From an uncultured Syntrophobacterales bacterium (GTDB lineage: Bacteria > Desulfobacterota > Syntrophia > Syntrophales > UBA5619), in the NCBI GenBank assembly GCA_903928915.1, contig CAIYSL010000139.1:1-64000 (forward strand): a DNA stretch of 64,000 nt, given 5' to 3'. The position numbers and the translations under genes are program-made. Numbering within the stretch: the first letter of the stretch is position 1; every line of letters starts with the position of its first letter. This document shows positions 50,707 through 59,801 of this stretch, in pieces. The notes below the pieces were generated by a model, which worked only from the letters and a program-made list of their open reading frames with translations, was not told the DNA's origin and made no database searches.

Positions 50707-51199
50707 ATGGCCGGAGGCAGGATGAACGGTTCGGAACCTCCCTATCGAGATCGGACCGATGCCGGCAGGGTCCTGGCCGGGTACGTGAACCACTACGATC
50801 CCGCCGCGGCAATCGTGCTGGCCATCCCGCGCGGCGGCATACCGGACATATCTGAGACCCTCCTCCGTTGAGGGGAAAGCGGCCATCATCATAGACGACG
50901 GACTGGCTTCCGGATATACGATGATGGCCGCATCTAAATCAATACGTCAGCGGGGCGCGGCAACGGTCGCGGCGGCGGCGCCGGTCGCCTCCTCGACCGC
51001 GCGGGAACTGCTCGCCGCGGTCGTCGATGAGGTGGTGAGCCCCGTTATTTCCCATCGCACCCCCTTTGCCGTAGCCGGATTCTACCGGGAGTGGCACGAC
51101 CTGACGGACGAAGAGGTGTCCGTCGAACTGAAGGGATTTGCGGAATATGGCAAGAGGCAACGACGCGGCCCGGGAGGCCCTGTTCTGGGAGAAACTTGA
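50707..51199 (+). pseudogene. phosphoribosyltransferase gene, internally deleted and frameshifted
   Basis: The first part (50707-50845) reads YRDRTDAGRVLAGYVNHYD then AIVLAIPRGGIP, the start of an Rv0571c-like phosphoribosyltransferase. The frame then changes; from 50867 a second frame reads VEGKAAIIIDDGLASGYTMMA (the PRPP-binding loop) and continues to FYREWHDLTDEEV. About 110 residues usually found between the two parts are missing, and the two halves are in different frames, so the gene is dead. Its 3' end overlaps the amrS start. Confidence 0.7.
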
Positions 51200-52175
51200 G
51201 GGGAATCGGGGACAGTGCCACCTGTGCGCCCATGAATGCAGGATCCCCGCAGGAAACTTTGGCATCTGCGGCGTCCGGCAGAACGTCGCCGGGGTCCTCC
51301 GGACGCTGGTATACGGTCGGCTGATCGCCGCCAATGTCGATCCCATCGAGAAAAAGCCGCTGTACCATTTCCTGCCCGGTTCCACCTCCTATTCCGTGGC
51401 CACGGTCGGCTGCAATTTCAAGTGCGGCTTCTGCCAGAATTGGCAGATCTCCCAGGCTTCGCCGCGAGACGGCGCCAACCCGCCGGACCGCCAGGTGGCG
51501 CCCGGCGAGATCGTGGCCGCGGCCCAACGGCACGGCTGCCGGAGCATTTCCTATACCTACACCGAGCCCACCATCTATTTCGAGTACGCCTACGACACGG
51601 CCCGGCTGGCCAGGGAGGCGGGACTCGCCAACGTGTTCGTGACCAACGGCTACATGACCCGGCAGGCCCTCGATACGATCAAACCCTACCTCGCCGCCGC
51701 CAATGTGGACCTGAAGAGCTTCCGCGACGAGTCCTACCGGACCACCTGCAAGGCCCGTCTGCAGCCCGTGCTGGACACCATCGCCGCCATGAAAGAGCTC
51801 GGCGTCTGGCTGGAGGTGACCACCCTGGTCATCCCGGGCGAGAACGACTCCGACGAGGAGCTGGGAGAGATCGCCGCGTTTTTGGCCCGGATCGACGGCG
51901 ACATCCCCTGGCATGTCAGTCAATTCCATCCCGATTACCAGTTCGACCACCGCGGTCCCACCCCCGTGGAGACGCTGAAGCGCGCCCGGGACATCGGCCG
52001 CAGGGCAGGGCTCAGGTACGTGTACCTGGGGAACGTCCGGGAGGGAACCGACACCTTCTGCCCCCGGTGCCGCGAGCCGCTCGTCGAACGAACGTATATG
52101 CGGCTGGGCAGGGTCAACCTCAACGGCGGCAAGTGTCCCACCTGCGGCGCCTCGATCGGCGGCGTCTGGTCGTGA
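51147..52175 (+). CDS. amrS: AmmeMemoRadiSam-system radical SAM enzyme
   Basis: A 342-residue radical SAM protein. An N-terminal zinc/Fe-S-like stretch (CHLCAHECRIPAGNFGICGVR) precedes the radical SAM loop C-x3-C-x2-C in VGCNFKCGFCQNWQISQ. SYTYTEPTIYFEYAYD and VTNGYMTRQAL are family marks, and a C-terminal zinc ribbon (CPRCREPL, CPTCGASIG) closes it. AmrS relatives resemble pyruvate-formate-lyase activases; the usual AMMECR1 and MEMO partners are not adjacent. Start chosen as the ATG at 51147. Confidence 0.88.
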   Translation: MARGNDAAREALFWEKLEGNRGQCHLCAHECRIPAGNFGICGVRQNVAGVLRTLVYGRLIAANVDPIEKKPLYHFLPGSTSYSVATVGCNFKCGFCQNWQISQASPRDGANPPDRQVAPGEIVAAAQRHGCRSISYTYTEPTIYFEYAYDTARLAREAGLANVFVTNGYMTRQALDTIKPYLAAANVDLKSFRDESYRTTCKARLQPVLDTIAAMKELGVWLEVTTLVIPGENDSDEELGEIAAFLARIDGDIPWHVSQFHPDYQFDHRGPTPVETLKRARDIGRRAGLRYVYLGNVREGTDTFCPRCREPLVERTYMRLGRVNLNGGKCPTCGASIGGVWS

Positions 52176-52318
52176 GGGGTCCCCTGGTGCACGCCCCATC
52201 ACCCCGCACCCCCCTGAAAAATCATAGTGAAGGTTGCCCGCGCTTCTGCTAACATCGCAGCCGTAGCCCCTTGCCCGGTCCGGCATGCGCCGGGGCGCCG
52301 GTGAGGAAAGGAGATGCG

Positions 52319-53179
52319 ATGCAGTTAGTTCTCGGCCTGTTACTGGCCGCCGTGTCGATCGCGGGTCCCGCCGCGGCGCAGGAGGTCCGGTTTCCCCGCC
52401 TCGACGGCTGGCGGCTGACAGCGGAGGTCCAGCGGTTCCTCCCCAAGACCCTGTACGAGTACATCAACGGCGCGGCCGACCTCTACCTGGCCTGCGATTT
52501 CGAAGAGCTGTGGGTGGCGGAGTACGCAAGCGACCGGAAGGGCTCGGTGGTCGTGGAGGTGTACCGCCACCGGACCCCCCGGGACGCCTTCGGGATCTAC
52601 AGCCAGGAACGGCCGGCCGAAGCGCCTCCGGTTCCGGTGGGCAGCCAGGGGTACGCCGACACGAATCTCCTCAACTTCGTGGCCGGCCCCTATTACGTCA
52701 AGATCAGCAGCTCCGGAACCGGGGCCGCGGACCGGGAGGTGCTGATGCGCTTCGGCTCGGCCACGGCCTCCGGCCTGGGGACGGACGGGGGGCTGCCCCC
52801 GGAGCTGCAGCTCTTCCCCGCGGAGGGGAAGCGGGCAAACTCGGAGAAGTACCTTACCAGGAATTTCCTCGGGTACCCCTTTTTCAACGCCGTGTTCACC
52901 GCCGAGTACGAACGCGCCGGCAGAAGGTTTCGGCTGTTCATCCTGGCGGCCAGGGACGCGGCGGAGTGCCGGGAGCTCCTGGGCCGGTACCTGAGGCAGA
53001 CGAAAGCCCCGGAGCAGGATCCGAAGGAGGGCCGCCTGCGGGTCAGGGACCCGCACCACGGGGCCGTTGAATTGTCCTGGCAGGGGCGGTATATCTGGGG
53101 CAGCGTCGATCTGGCGGACCCCGACCTGTCTGCGGGATACCTGGCGCGTATCGAAGCGCTGATGAAGGAAGTGAGATAA
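52319..53179 (+). CDS. secreted DUF6599-family protein
   Basis: A 286-residue exported protein: signal LVLGLLLAAVSIAGPAAA, then TLYEYINGAADLYLACDFEELW and RDAFGIYSQERP, which fit DUF6599 (family recalled, not checked). No enzyme motif is seen. AAAGGAG before the ATG fixes the start. It opens the redox cassette with the aldo/keto reductase, DUF362 and polyferredoxin genes; a periplasmic partner of these is likely. Confidence 0.7.
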   Translation: MQLVLGLLLAAVSIAGPAAAQEVRFPRLDGWRLTAEVQRFLPKTLYEYINGAADLYLACDFEELWVAEYASDRKGSVVVEVYRHRTPRDAFGIYSQERPAEAPPVPVGSQGYADTNLLNFVAGPYYVKISSSGTGAADREVLMRFGSATASGLGTDGGLPPELQLFPAEGKRANSEKYLTRNFLGYPFFNAVFTAEYERAGRRFRLFILAARDAAECRELLGRYLRQTKAPEQDPKEGRLRVRDPHHGAVELSWQGRYIWGSVDLADPDLSAGYLARIEALMKEVR

Positions 53180-53266
53180 GCTCAGCGGAGCGGCTCGGGC
53201 GGCGGTGAGGCGAAAAGTGAGGGAGACCGCGGACGGTGCACCGATCGCGGAGGAGAGGGAGGGACC

Positions 53267-54472
53267 ATGGCAAAAGGGAAGATCGGCAGACGGCAGTTCA
53301 TGAAGACGACGCTGGCGGGGTTCGGTGGGTTTTCCGTGCTCGCCGCTCTGGAGAACAAACCCGCGGAGACGCGGGGCGATGCCGGGACCAGGGCCAGAAA
53401 ACCGGTCACGCGGGTGCTGGGCGGAACGGGGCTCACGCTCCCGGTGGTCAACATGGGGGTGATGAACTCGGACAACCCCAGCCTGATCCGGGCCGCCCTG
53501 GACGCGGGCATGGTGCTTCTGGACACGGCCCATGCCTACATGCAGGGGCGAAACGAAGAGGTGATCGGGAGTGTGGTCAAGGGGCGGCCGCGGGACTCCT
53601 TCCTGATCGGCAGCAAGGTGGGGCTCCCCCAGGACCGCACCACCGGCCGGTACCTCGAGGGGGCCACGGAGGCGGAGTTCCTGAAGAAGCTCGACCTCAG
53701 CCTCAAGAGGCTGGGGCTCGAGCATGTGGACATCCTGTACCACCATAACGTGTCGAGACGGGAATCTGCCTTTTACGAGCCGGTGCTCAACGCCATGGCC
53801 AAGGCGAAGAAGGCGGGGAAGTTCCGGTATGCCGGGATCACCACCCATTCCAACGAGCCGGAGGTGATCCGGGCGGCGGTGGACACGAAATTCTACGAGG
53901 TCATCCTCACCTCCTACAACTACCAGCAGCGCCACGTGGCCGAGGTGAAGGAGGCGATCGGCCGCGCGGCCCGGGCGGGAATCGGGATCGTGGGGATGAA
54001 GGCGATCCGGGGCGGGTTCCGCCAGAGTCCGTCGGTGCCGAGCGCCTCCGCTGCCCTGAAGTGGGTCCTCCAGGACGAGAACGTCCACACGATCGTCCCC
54101 GGGTTCACCACCTTCGACCAACTGGAGACGGACCTGGCCGTGATGGAGGAGCCCCGCCTGACCGATGCCGAGCGGCGCGAGCTGGCAGCGGCGTCGCTGC
54201 TGCCGGGGCTCACCTGCCAGGGGTGCCGCACGTGCCTCGGGCAGTGCGTCGCCGGGCTTCCCATCCCCGACCTGATGCGGGCCGCGATGTACGTCTACGA
54301 CTACCGGCACCTCGGCATGGCCCGGGAGCTCGTCGTCTCTCTGGGGCTGTCGCCGCGCCCCTGCGGGGAGTGTTCTGTCTGCCCGGTTCGCTGCCCCCAG
54401 GGGTTCGCCGTCCGGGAGCGGGTTGAGGACATCGTCCGCATCCGGCAGGTCCCGGAGGAGTTCCTGGTATGA
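53267..54472 (+). CDS. Tat-exported aldo/keto reductase with C-terminal ferredoxin domain
   Basis: A 401-residue protein. N-terminal Tat motif GRRQFMKTTLAGFGGF; then an aldo/keto reductase barrel with the tetrad in DTAHAYMQGRNE (Asp, Tyr), IGSKVGLP (Lys) and DILYHHN (His). The C-terminus has two 4Fe-4S motifs, CQGCRTCLGQC and CGECSVCPVRC. NAD(P)H is absent from the periplasm, so electrons probably come through the Fe-S centres rather than from NADPH. Its stop overlaps the DUF362 ATG by four bases. Confidence 0.85.
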   Translation: MAKGKIGRRQFMKTTLAGFGGFSVLAALENKPAETRGDAGTRARKPVTRVLGGTGLTLPVVNMGVMNSDNPSLIRAALDAGMVLLDTAHAYMQGRNEEVIGSVVKGRPRDSFLIGSKVGLPQDRTTGRYLEGATEAEFLKKLDLSLKRLGLEHVDILYHHNVSRRESAFYEPVLNAMAKAKKAGKFRYAGITTHSNEPEVIRAAVDTKFYEVILTSYNYQQRHVAEVKEAIGRAARAGIGIVGMKAIRGGFRQSPSVPSASAALKWVLQDENVHTIVPGFTTFDQLETDLAVMEEPRLTDAERRELAAASLLPGLTCQGCRTCLGQCVAGLPIPDLMRAAMYVYDYRHLGMARELVVSLGLSPRPCGECSVCPVRCPQGFAVRERVEDIVRIRQVPEEFLV

Positions 54473-55380
54473 GCATATCGCGACGGCAATTCCTGAAGGC
54501 AACCGCGGCCGGGGTGGCGATCGGCCTGGCGGGCCCGCCCGGCTTCGCGGGCGCGGCAGAGGAGGTGGACCTGGCGGTGATCTCGGGCGAGCCGGCAGCG
54601 GCCACGGCCAAGGCCCTGGAGACCTTGGGGGGGATCTCCCGGTTCGTGAAGAAGGGGCAGCGCGTCCTGATCAAGCCCAACATGTCCTTTGCCAAGGGGC
54701 CGGACATTGCCGCCACCACGCACCCGCTGGTCGTCGCCGCGGTGGCGCGGGCCTGCAGCGAGGCCGGGGCAGGGGAGGTCCTGGTTCTGGACCACACGCT
54801 CCAGCGGGCCGAACTCTGCCTCGAACGGACCGGGATCCGCGAGGCCTGCCGGGGCATCCCGGGGGTCCACTGCCTGGCCGTCCAGGACCGGAAGTTCTTC
54901 AGGGAGGTCAAGGTCCCGCGGGGCAAGGTGCTGGAGCGGGTGGAGGTGGTCCGGGACCTCCTCGACGACTGCGTCCTGATCAGCGTCCCCGTGGCCAAGT
55001 CCCACTCCACCACCGGGGTGAGCCTCGGGCTGAAGGGGTTGATGGGGCTGATCTGGGACCGGGAGAGTTTCCACTCCCAGTTCAACATCAACGAGGGGAT
55101 CGCGGATTTGGCCACGGTGGTCCGCCCCCGGCTGACCGTCCTGGACGCCACCCGGGCCCTCACGACGGGCGGTCCGGGGGGGCCGGGCGAGGTCAAGCGG
55201 CCGAACCTCGTCGTGGCCGGGACAGACCCGGTGGCCGTGGACTCCTTCGGCGTGGGGATTGTCCCCTGGTACGGCCAGAGCTTCCGGGGCCGCCAGGTGG
55301 AGCACCTCCTGGCCGCCCACCAGCGCGGCCTGGGGCAGATCGACGTGGACAAGCTCCGAATCCGCAGGGCGAGCGTATGA
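54469..55380 (+). CDS. Tat-exported DUF362-domain protein
   Basis: A 303-residue protein with Tat motif ISRRQFLKATAAGVAIGLAG and the DUF362 core (LIKPNMSFAKGPDIAATTHP, VAKSHSTTGVSLGLKGLMG, GTDPVAVDSFGV). DUF362 proteins of this type often carry or accompany Fe-S clusters; this one has few cysteines and depends on neighbours. Four-base overlaps on both sides place it in a tight operon. Confidence 0.85.
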   Translation: MSISRRQFLKATAAGVAIGLAGPPGFAGAAEEVDLAVISGEPAAATAKALETLGGISRFVKKGQRVLIKPNMSFAKGPDIAATTHPLVVAAVARACSEAGAGEVLVLDHTLQRAELCLERTGIREACRGIPGVHCLAVQDRKFFREVKVPRGKVLERVEVVRDLLDDCVLISVPVAKSHSTTGVSLGLKGLMGLIWDRESFHSQFNINEGIADLATVVRPRLTVLDATRALTTGGPGGPGEVKRPNLVVAGTDPVAVDSFGVGIVPWYGQSFRGRQVEHLLAAHQRGLGQIDVDKLRIRRASV

Positions 55381-57044
55381 GAAGAGCGGTCCAATCGCTG
55401 TCGCTGCTCCTGTTCACCCTGCTGTTCCTGCTGGCCACCTTTCGGCTCCCCGGGTGGCTCCCCGCCGACATCTACCTGCGGATCGACCCGCTCATCGGGC
55501 TCACCGCCGTGGCAGCCTCGCGGGAGATGATCCCCCGGGTCCTCTGGGCGTTGGTCCTGGTCGGGGCGACCCTGGCACTCGGGCGGTTCTTCTGCGCCTG
55601 GCTCTGCCCGCTGGGGGCGACCATCGACGGCTTCGACGGCATCCTGTTCCGGAAGGTCCGCCGGCCGGGGCCGAGCGGGGAGACGAACCTGCGGAAGACG
55701 AAGTACGTGCTTTTGATCCTGATCGTCGGCGCGGCGCTCCTCGGGGTCTCGCTGGCCTACCTGCTCGACCCGATCGCGCTCCTGACCCGGTTCTACGCCC
55801 TGGTCCTGTACCCTGCGGCCGTGGCGGTGGCCAACGTCCTGCTGGACCTCCTGCGGCCGCTGACCGGGGCGATGGGCTGGGTCGGCCTCTCCCACCTGCG
55901 GTATCCCCAGCCGGTATTCTACATGACGGGCCTGACGCTTTTGCTCTTCGGCGGGGTGATCAGCCTGGGGCTGCTGGCGCCGCGGTTCTGGTGCCGCTTC
56001 CTCTGCCCCCTGGGGGCCCTGCTCAGCCTGATCGCGCCGCTGGGGCTGTTCAAGCGCCGGGTGAGCGCCGCGTGCACCCGCTGCCTGGCCTGCCAAAAGG
56101 CCTGCCCGATGGGGGCGATCCCCGCCGATCCGCTTGCCACCCGGGCGCCCGAATGCATCCAGTGCCGCACCTGCGCCGCGGTCTGCCCCGAGCGGGCCGT
56201 CTCCTACCCCGCCTCGCTTTCCGGGATGGGCGAGCACTCCCGGTTCGACCTGTCGCGCCGGGGGGCGATCGCCTCCCTGGGCGGGGGGCTGACCCTGGGG
56301 TTCGTGACGCTCCAGAGCCCCTTCACCTTCTTGGAGGGGCGGCGGCAGCTCATCCGGCCGCCGGGCGCGCTCCCCGAGGAGGCCTTCCTGCGCACCTGCG
56401 TCCGCTGTGGGGAGTGCATGAAGTCCTGCGTCACCAACACGCTCCAGCCCTGCCTGTGGGAGTCGGGTCTGCAGGGGCTCTGGACCCCCAAGGCGGAGCT
56501 CCGGATGGCCCCCTGCGAGCCGAACTGCAACGTCTGCGGTCGGGTCTGTCCGACCCAGGCGATCCGGTCGGTGTCGCTGGAGGAGAAGAACCACGCCAAG
56601 ATCGGGACGGCGATCCTCAAGAAGGAGCAGTGCCTGGTCTGGGCCCAGAACAAGCTCTGCCTAATCTGCGACGAGATCTGCCCGTACAACGCCATCGTGT
56701 TTCGGCCGATCGACGGATTCCGGCGGCCCGTGGTGATCGCCTCGCGGTGCAACGGCTGCGGGTACTGCGAGCAGCGCTGCCCCGTGAAGGGGGACTCCGC
56801 CATCGTCGTGGTCCCGGACGGCGAGATCCGCCTGAAGGAGGGCTCCTACATCCGCGAGGCGAAGAAGCTCCAGCTCGAGTTCAAGCCCGACCCCGGCGAC
56901 GACAGATACCTGATCGGCGAGTCGGGGTTCGAGATCGGCGGGCAGCCCCCGGCCGCGCCGGGCGGACTGCCCGCCGCAGGACCCCCCGCCGGGACCGCGC
57001 CCGGCTCCCTCCCGCCCGCCGGGAAGCCCAAGGGGTTCCTCTAA
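55377..57044 (+). CDS. membrane polyferredoxin, NapH/RnfC-like electron carrier
   Basis: A 555-residue protein. Five or so membrane helices in residues 1-225 are interspersed with CxxxCP pairs (FFCAWLCPLG and FWCRFLCPLG) as in NapH/NosR-type quinol or membrane electron proteins. Then come many 4Fe-4S motifs: CTRCLACQKACP, CIQCRTCAAVCP, CVRCGECMKSC, CNVCGRVCP, CLICDEICP and CNGCGYCEQRCP. A proline-rich tail ends the protein. It could carry electrons from the quinone pool or cytoplasm to the two Tat proteins encoded upstream. Confidence 0.85.
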   Translation: MRRAVQSLSLLLFTLLFLLATFRLPGWLPADIYLRIDPLIGLTAVAASREMIPRVLWALVLVGATLALGRFFCAWLCPLGATIDGFDGILFRKVRRPGPSGETNLRKTKYVLLILIVGAALLGVSLAYLLDPIALLTRFYALVLYPAAVAVANVLLDLLRPLTGAMGWVGLSHLRYPQPVFYMTGLTLLLFGGVISLGLLAPRFWCRFLCPLGALLSLIAPLGLFKRRVSAACTRCLACQKACPMGAIPADPLATRAPECIQCRTCAAVCPERAVSYPASLSGMGEHSRFDLSRRGAIASLGGGLTLGFVTLQSPFTFLEGRRQLIRPPGALPEEAFLRTCVRCGECMKSCVTNTLQPCLWESGLQGLWTPKAELRMAPCEPNCNVCGRVCPTQAIRSVSLEEKNHAKIGTAILKKEQCLVWAQNKLCLICDEICPYNAIVFRPIDGFRRPVVIASRCNGCGYCEQRCPVKGDSAIVVVPDGEIRLKEGSYIREAKKLQLEFKPDPGDDRYLIGESGFEIGGQPPAAPGGLPAAGPPAGTAPGSLPPAGKPKGFL

Positions 57045-57353
57045 ATCACCGGCCGCTTTTCCCCCCCGGGCCCTGCACGGCAGGGTGATCAAGCGGGGAT
57101 ACCGCCACTCCGGCGGAGGCCGGAATCCAGCGGAAAAGCGGGATGCGGGCCGCCTCCGGCGCGACATACCCATTGACAGGCCGAGCCGTCGGGCGTATAG
57201 CACCCGCTCGCCTGCGGCAGGTACTGCCCAGCCGCCGGCGCCGGCAGGAGGCGCGGCGCGCCCCGGCAGGGGCGCTCCGGAGCCGGGATGCACGGAAGCG
57301 AATCGCAGTACGCCGCCCGGGGGAATCATTTCTATCGGTAAGGAACAGCGATA
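57045..57353. other. 309-base intergenic region with REP-like repeat and a promoter
   Basis: It holds a 6-bp hairpin CCCTGC-ACG-GCAGGG (57071-57085), a REP-like stretch with CCGCC-ACTCC-GGCGG followed by AGGCCGGAATCCAG (57102-57130), and a promoter TTGACA (57173-57178), 17 bases, TATAGC (57196-57201) that would transcribe the EamA gene with a leader of about 145 bases. Confidence 0.5.
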
Positions 57354-58325
57354 ATGATCCACAACGCCCTGCGGGGCATCCTCTTGATGATCAGCGCCAT
57401 GGTCTTCCTCCCGGTCAAGGACGGGATGGCCAAGGTCCTCGGCGGCGCTTACCCGCCGCTCCAGATCATCTGGGCGCAGTTCAGCATCGTCTACCTGGTG
57501 CTCGCCCCGTTCATCGTCCTGCGGTACGGCGCCGGGATGCTGTTGCCCCGTCCGCCGGGGCTCCAGTTTCTCCGCGGGGTGTTCACCTTCTGGGGGATCG
57601 GGTTCTTCTACTGGGCCGTGCAATACATCCCGCTGGCGAGCACGACCTCGATCTATTTCCTGGCCCCGCTGGTGGTGACGGCGCTCTCCCCGTGGGTATT
57701 GAAGGAGCGGGTGGACCTGCGCCGCTGGGTGGCCGTGGTGGTGGGGTTCCTGGGGGTGACCTTGATCCTCCGGCCCGACCTGCGGGAGTTCAACCCGGGG
57801 TATGCCATCGCCGTCGTCGGCGGGATCAGCATCGGCCTGTTCTACATCGCCAACCGGAGGCTCGCGGACGGGGGACCGGCGGTGGTGATGCTCGCCCATT
57901 CGGTCCTGATCGGCGCGGTCCTCTCCTCCTTCGCCGTCCCCTTCGTCTGGGTCCCGCCCCGGGCGGCGGACGTCCCGCTGATCGCGGCGTTCGTTCTCTG
58001 CGCCCTGGTGGGGCAGGGGCTCCTGATGGCCGCCTTCAAGAACGCGCCGGCCTCGATCGTCGCCCCGTTCCAGTACAGCGCCATCATCTCGGCGACGCTG
58101 TTCGGGTTTTTCGCCCTGGGCGAATTCCCCGATCGGCTGACGATCGCCGGGATCGCCGTGGTCGTGGCCAGCGGCTTGTACATCGCGCTCCGCGAGGGAA
58201 GGATCAGGAACGGGAGCGACCGGCGATCAATTCTCCCTGCCGAATCCATTGACAGAAAAGCGGCAATCGGCTTATGCTGCACGGCACGAACGAAAACCCT
58301 GCCGAAAGCGGACGGAGATACCTGA
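57354..58325 (+). CDS. EamA/DMT-superfamily transporter
   Basis: A 323-residue inner-membrane protein with ten hydrophobic segments in two EamA halves (MISAMVFLPVKDGMAKVLGGAYPPLQIIWAQF to GVTLILRP; AIAVVGGISIGLFYIANRRLA to GLYIALREG). Such carriers export or import metabolites; substrate unknown. A hydrophilic tail of about 35 residues follows the last helix. AAGGAACAGCGATA precedes the ATG. Confidence 0.85.
   Translation: MIHNALRGILLMISAMVFLPVKDGMAKVLGGAYPPLQIIWAQFSIVYLVLAPFIVLRYGAGMLLPRPPGLQFLRGVFTFWGIGFFYWAVQYIPLASTTSIYFLAPLVVTALSPWVLKERVDLRRWVAVVVGFLGVTLILRPDLREFNPGYAIAVVGGISIGLFYIANRRLADGGPAVVMLAHSVLIGAVLSSFAVPFVWVPPRAADVPLIAAFVLCALVGQGLLMAAFKNAPASIVAPFQYSAIISATLFGFFALGEFPDRLTIAGIAVVVASGLYIALREGRIRNGSDRRSILPAESIDRKAAIGLCCTARTKTLPKADGDT
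58249..58278 (+). promoter_or_regulatory. sigma70-type promoter of the TIM-barrel gene
   Basis: TTGACA (58249-58254), 18 bases, TATGCT (58273-58278), inside the 3' end of the EamA gene; leader about 42 bases to the ATG at 58327. Confidence 0.5.
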
Positions 58326-58326
58326 C

Positions 58327-59232
58327 ATGGATGAAATGCAGCTTCAGACGAGACTCGCGCTCCATCCCTGGAGCCTCGAGACGACGCCGCTGGCGGTCCT
58401 GCTGCGCGTGGCGCGGGAGACGGGCTGGAACGCGGTGGAGCTGCGGAATGCCGATTTCGCGGTTGCGGCCGGCGCCGGGATGGGCAACGGCGAGGTTCTG
58501 GCGCTGATCCGGGAAAGCGGCATGCCGGTCTCGGTCCTCGGCGTCAAGTACGGCTGGATCTTTGCCCGGGGCGAGGAGCGGCGCCGGCTGTTCGCGGATT
58601 TTGCCGACACCTGCGCCAACGCCGTGGCGCTCGGCTGCGACATGCTGATGAGTGCGCCGGGACCGCGGGCCGAAGGCACGATTTCCGCTGCGGCTGCCAG
58701 CCTGCGCGAAGCGGGCGACGTCGCCCGATCGTACGGCCTGCGGCTGGCGATCGAGTTCAGTTGCACCCACAACGTCATCAACAGCCTCGAAAAGGCCCGG
58801 GAAATGCTGGCGCTGGCTGGCCATCCCAGCTGCGGCCTCCTTTTGGACACGTACCACCTTGAACGCACCGGCGCCGGCGGTCGTGCCTTCGCGGAGGTCC
58901 CGCCGCAGGAGATCTTCGCCTTTCATTTCAGCGACTGCCCTGCGACCCCGCTGGCGCCCGATACGGCGCGTCCGGTCGATCGCCTTGTCCCGGGGCGGGG
59001 CGTTGTGCGCTGGCGCGAGGTTCTCGGACTGCTGATCGAAAAGGGCTATTCGGGCTACCTCAGCTACGAAGGTCCGAACCCGGTGCAATGGGCGAGGTCT
59101 CCGGAAGAGGTAGCGCGAGAAGCCGCCGCTGCGATGCGCACCATTCTGGCATCGCTCCGCGGAGAATCGGAGCTGCACCCCCCTGGTGCGGGAGCGCGGA
59201 GAGCAGCGCATGGAACCGAAGGCGGAGCATAG
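58327..59232 (+). CDS. sugar phosphate isomerase/epimerase, xylose-isomerase-like TIM barrel
   Basis: A 301-residue barrel with the metal set E-D-H-E: LAIEFSCTHN, LLLDTYHLE, FAFHFSDC and YLSYEGPNP. It belongs to the AP-endonuclease-2/xylose-isomerase-like family and could be a sugar epimerase, isomerase or inosose dehydratase-like enzyme. Linked to the EamA transporter by position only. The C-terminal 20 residues are low complexity. Confidence 0.85.
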   Translation: MDEMQLQTRLALHPWSLETTPLAVLLRVARETGWNAVELRNADFAVAAGAGMGNGEVLALIRESGMPVSVLGVKYGWIFARGEERRRLFADFADTCANAVALGCDMLMSAPGPRAEGTISAAAASLREAGDVARSYGLRLAIEFSCTHNVINSLEKAREMLALAGHPSCGLLLDTYHLERTGAGGRAFAEVPPQEIFAFHFSDCPATPLAPDTARPVDRLVPGRGVVRWREVLGLLIEKGYSGYLSYEGPNPVQWARSPEEVAREAAAAMRTILASLRGESELHPPGAGARRAAHGTEGGA

Positions 59233-59309
59233 GCGCCGGGAGCGGCGCCTGCCGGACGATGATGTCCTCCGCCCGGGAACCGGCCACCGGCCTCCGGGGA
59301 GGTCCGGCG

Positions 59310-59657
59310 GTGCATGAGGTTGCGCTAACCGGGGCGCTGCTCGCGATCGTGGAGGAATACGCCCAGCGGGAGAAGTTCGGCCGGGTCAACTCCCTCCGGC
59401 TCTCCCTCGGCCGCCTCTCCTGTCTCGACCCCGAGGCCCTCGAATTCACCTTCGCCGTCCAGGCCCGGGGCACCGTGGCCGAGGGGGCCCGGCTGGAGTT
59501 CGCGATCCAGCCCGCTGTGCTCGCCTGCGTTGCTTGTGGAAAGGACTCGGTCTGCGAAGGCCCCTTTGAAACCTGCTGTCCTCATTGCGGGAGTTGCGAC
59601 GTCCTCTTGACGGGAGGAACGCAAGATCTGAAACTCCTGGAGTTGGATGTGGATTAG
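59310..59657 (+). CDS. hypA: hydrogenase nickel-insertion protein HypA
   Basis: A 115-residue protein that begins V/M-HEVALTGALLAIVEEYA (His2 is the nickel ligand) and has a zinc site in CVACGKDSVC and CPHCGSC. HypA helps load Ni into the large subunit precursor. It uses a GTG start at 59310, preceded by GGGGAGG at good distance; without it His2 would not be the second residue. No other hyp gene is in the window. Confidence 0.9.
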   Translation: MHEVALTGALLAIVEEYAQREKFGRVNSLRLSLGRLSCLDPEALEFTFAVQARGTVAEGARLEFAIQPAVLACVACGKDSVCEGPFETCCPHCGSCDVLLTGGTQDLKLLELDVD

Positions 59658-59801
59658 CGCAGAGGACTCCGCGCCCTATCTTCTGCGCTCAATTCGTGAC
59701 CCCGCCCGAATCAGGTGAGTACCTTTCACCGCATTCTCGGGACCTCCTCCCGGTCCCTCCTATACTGTCAATCAGATGACGGATAATCACGAAAAAAATA
59801 G

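Noticed and set aside
57081-57340. CRISPR or tandem-repeat array
   Set aside because: No evenly spaced direct repeats; only dispersed palindromes and GC-rich sequence.
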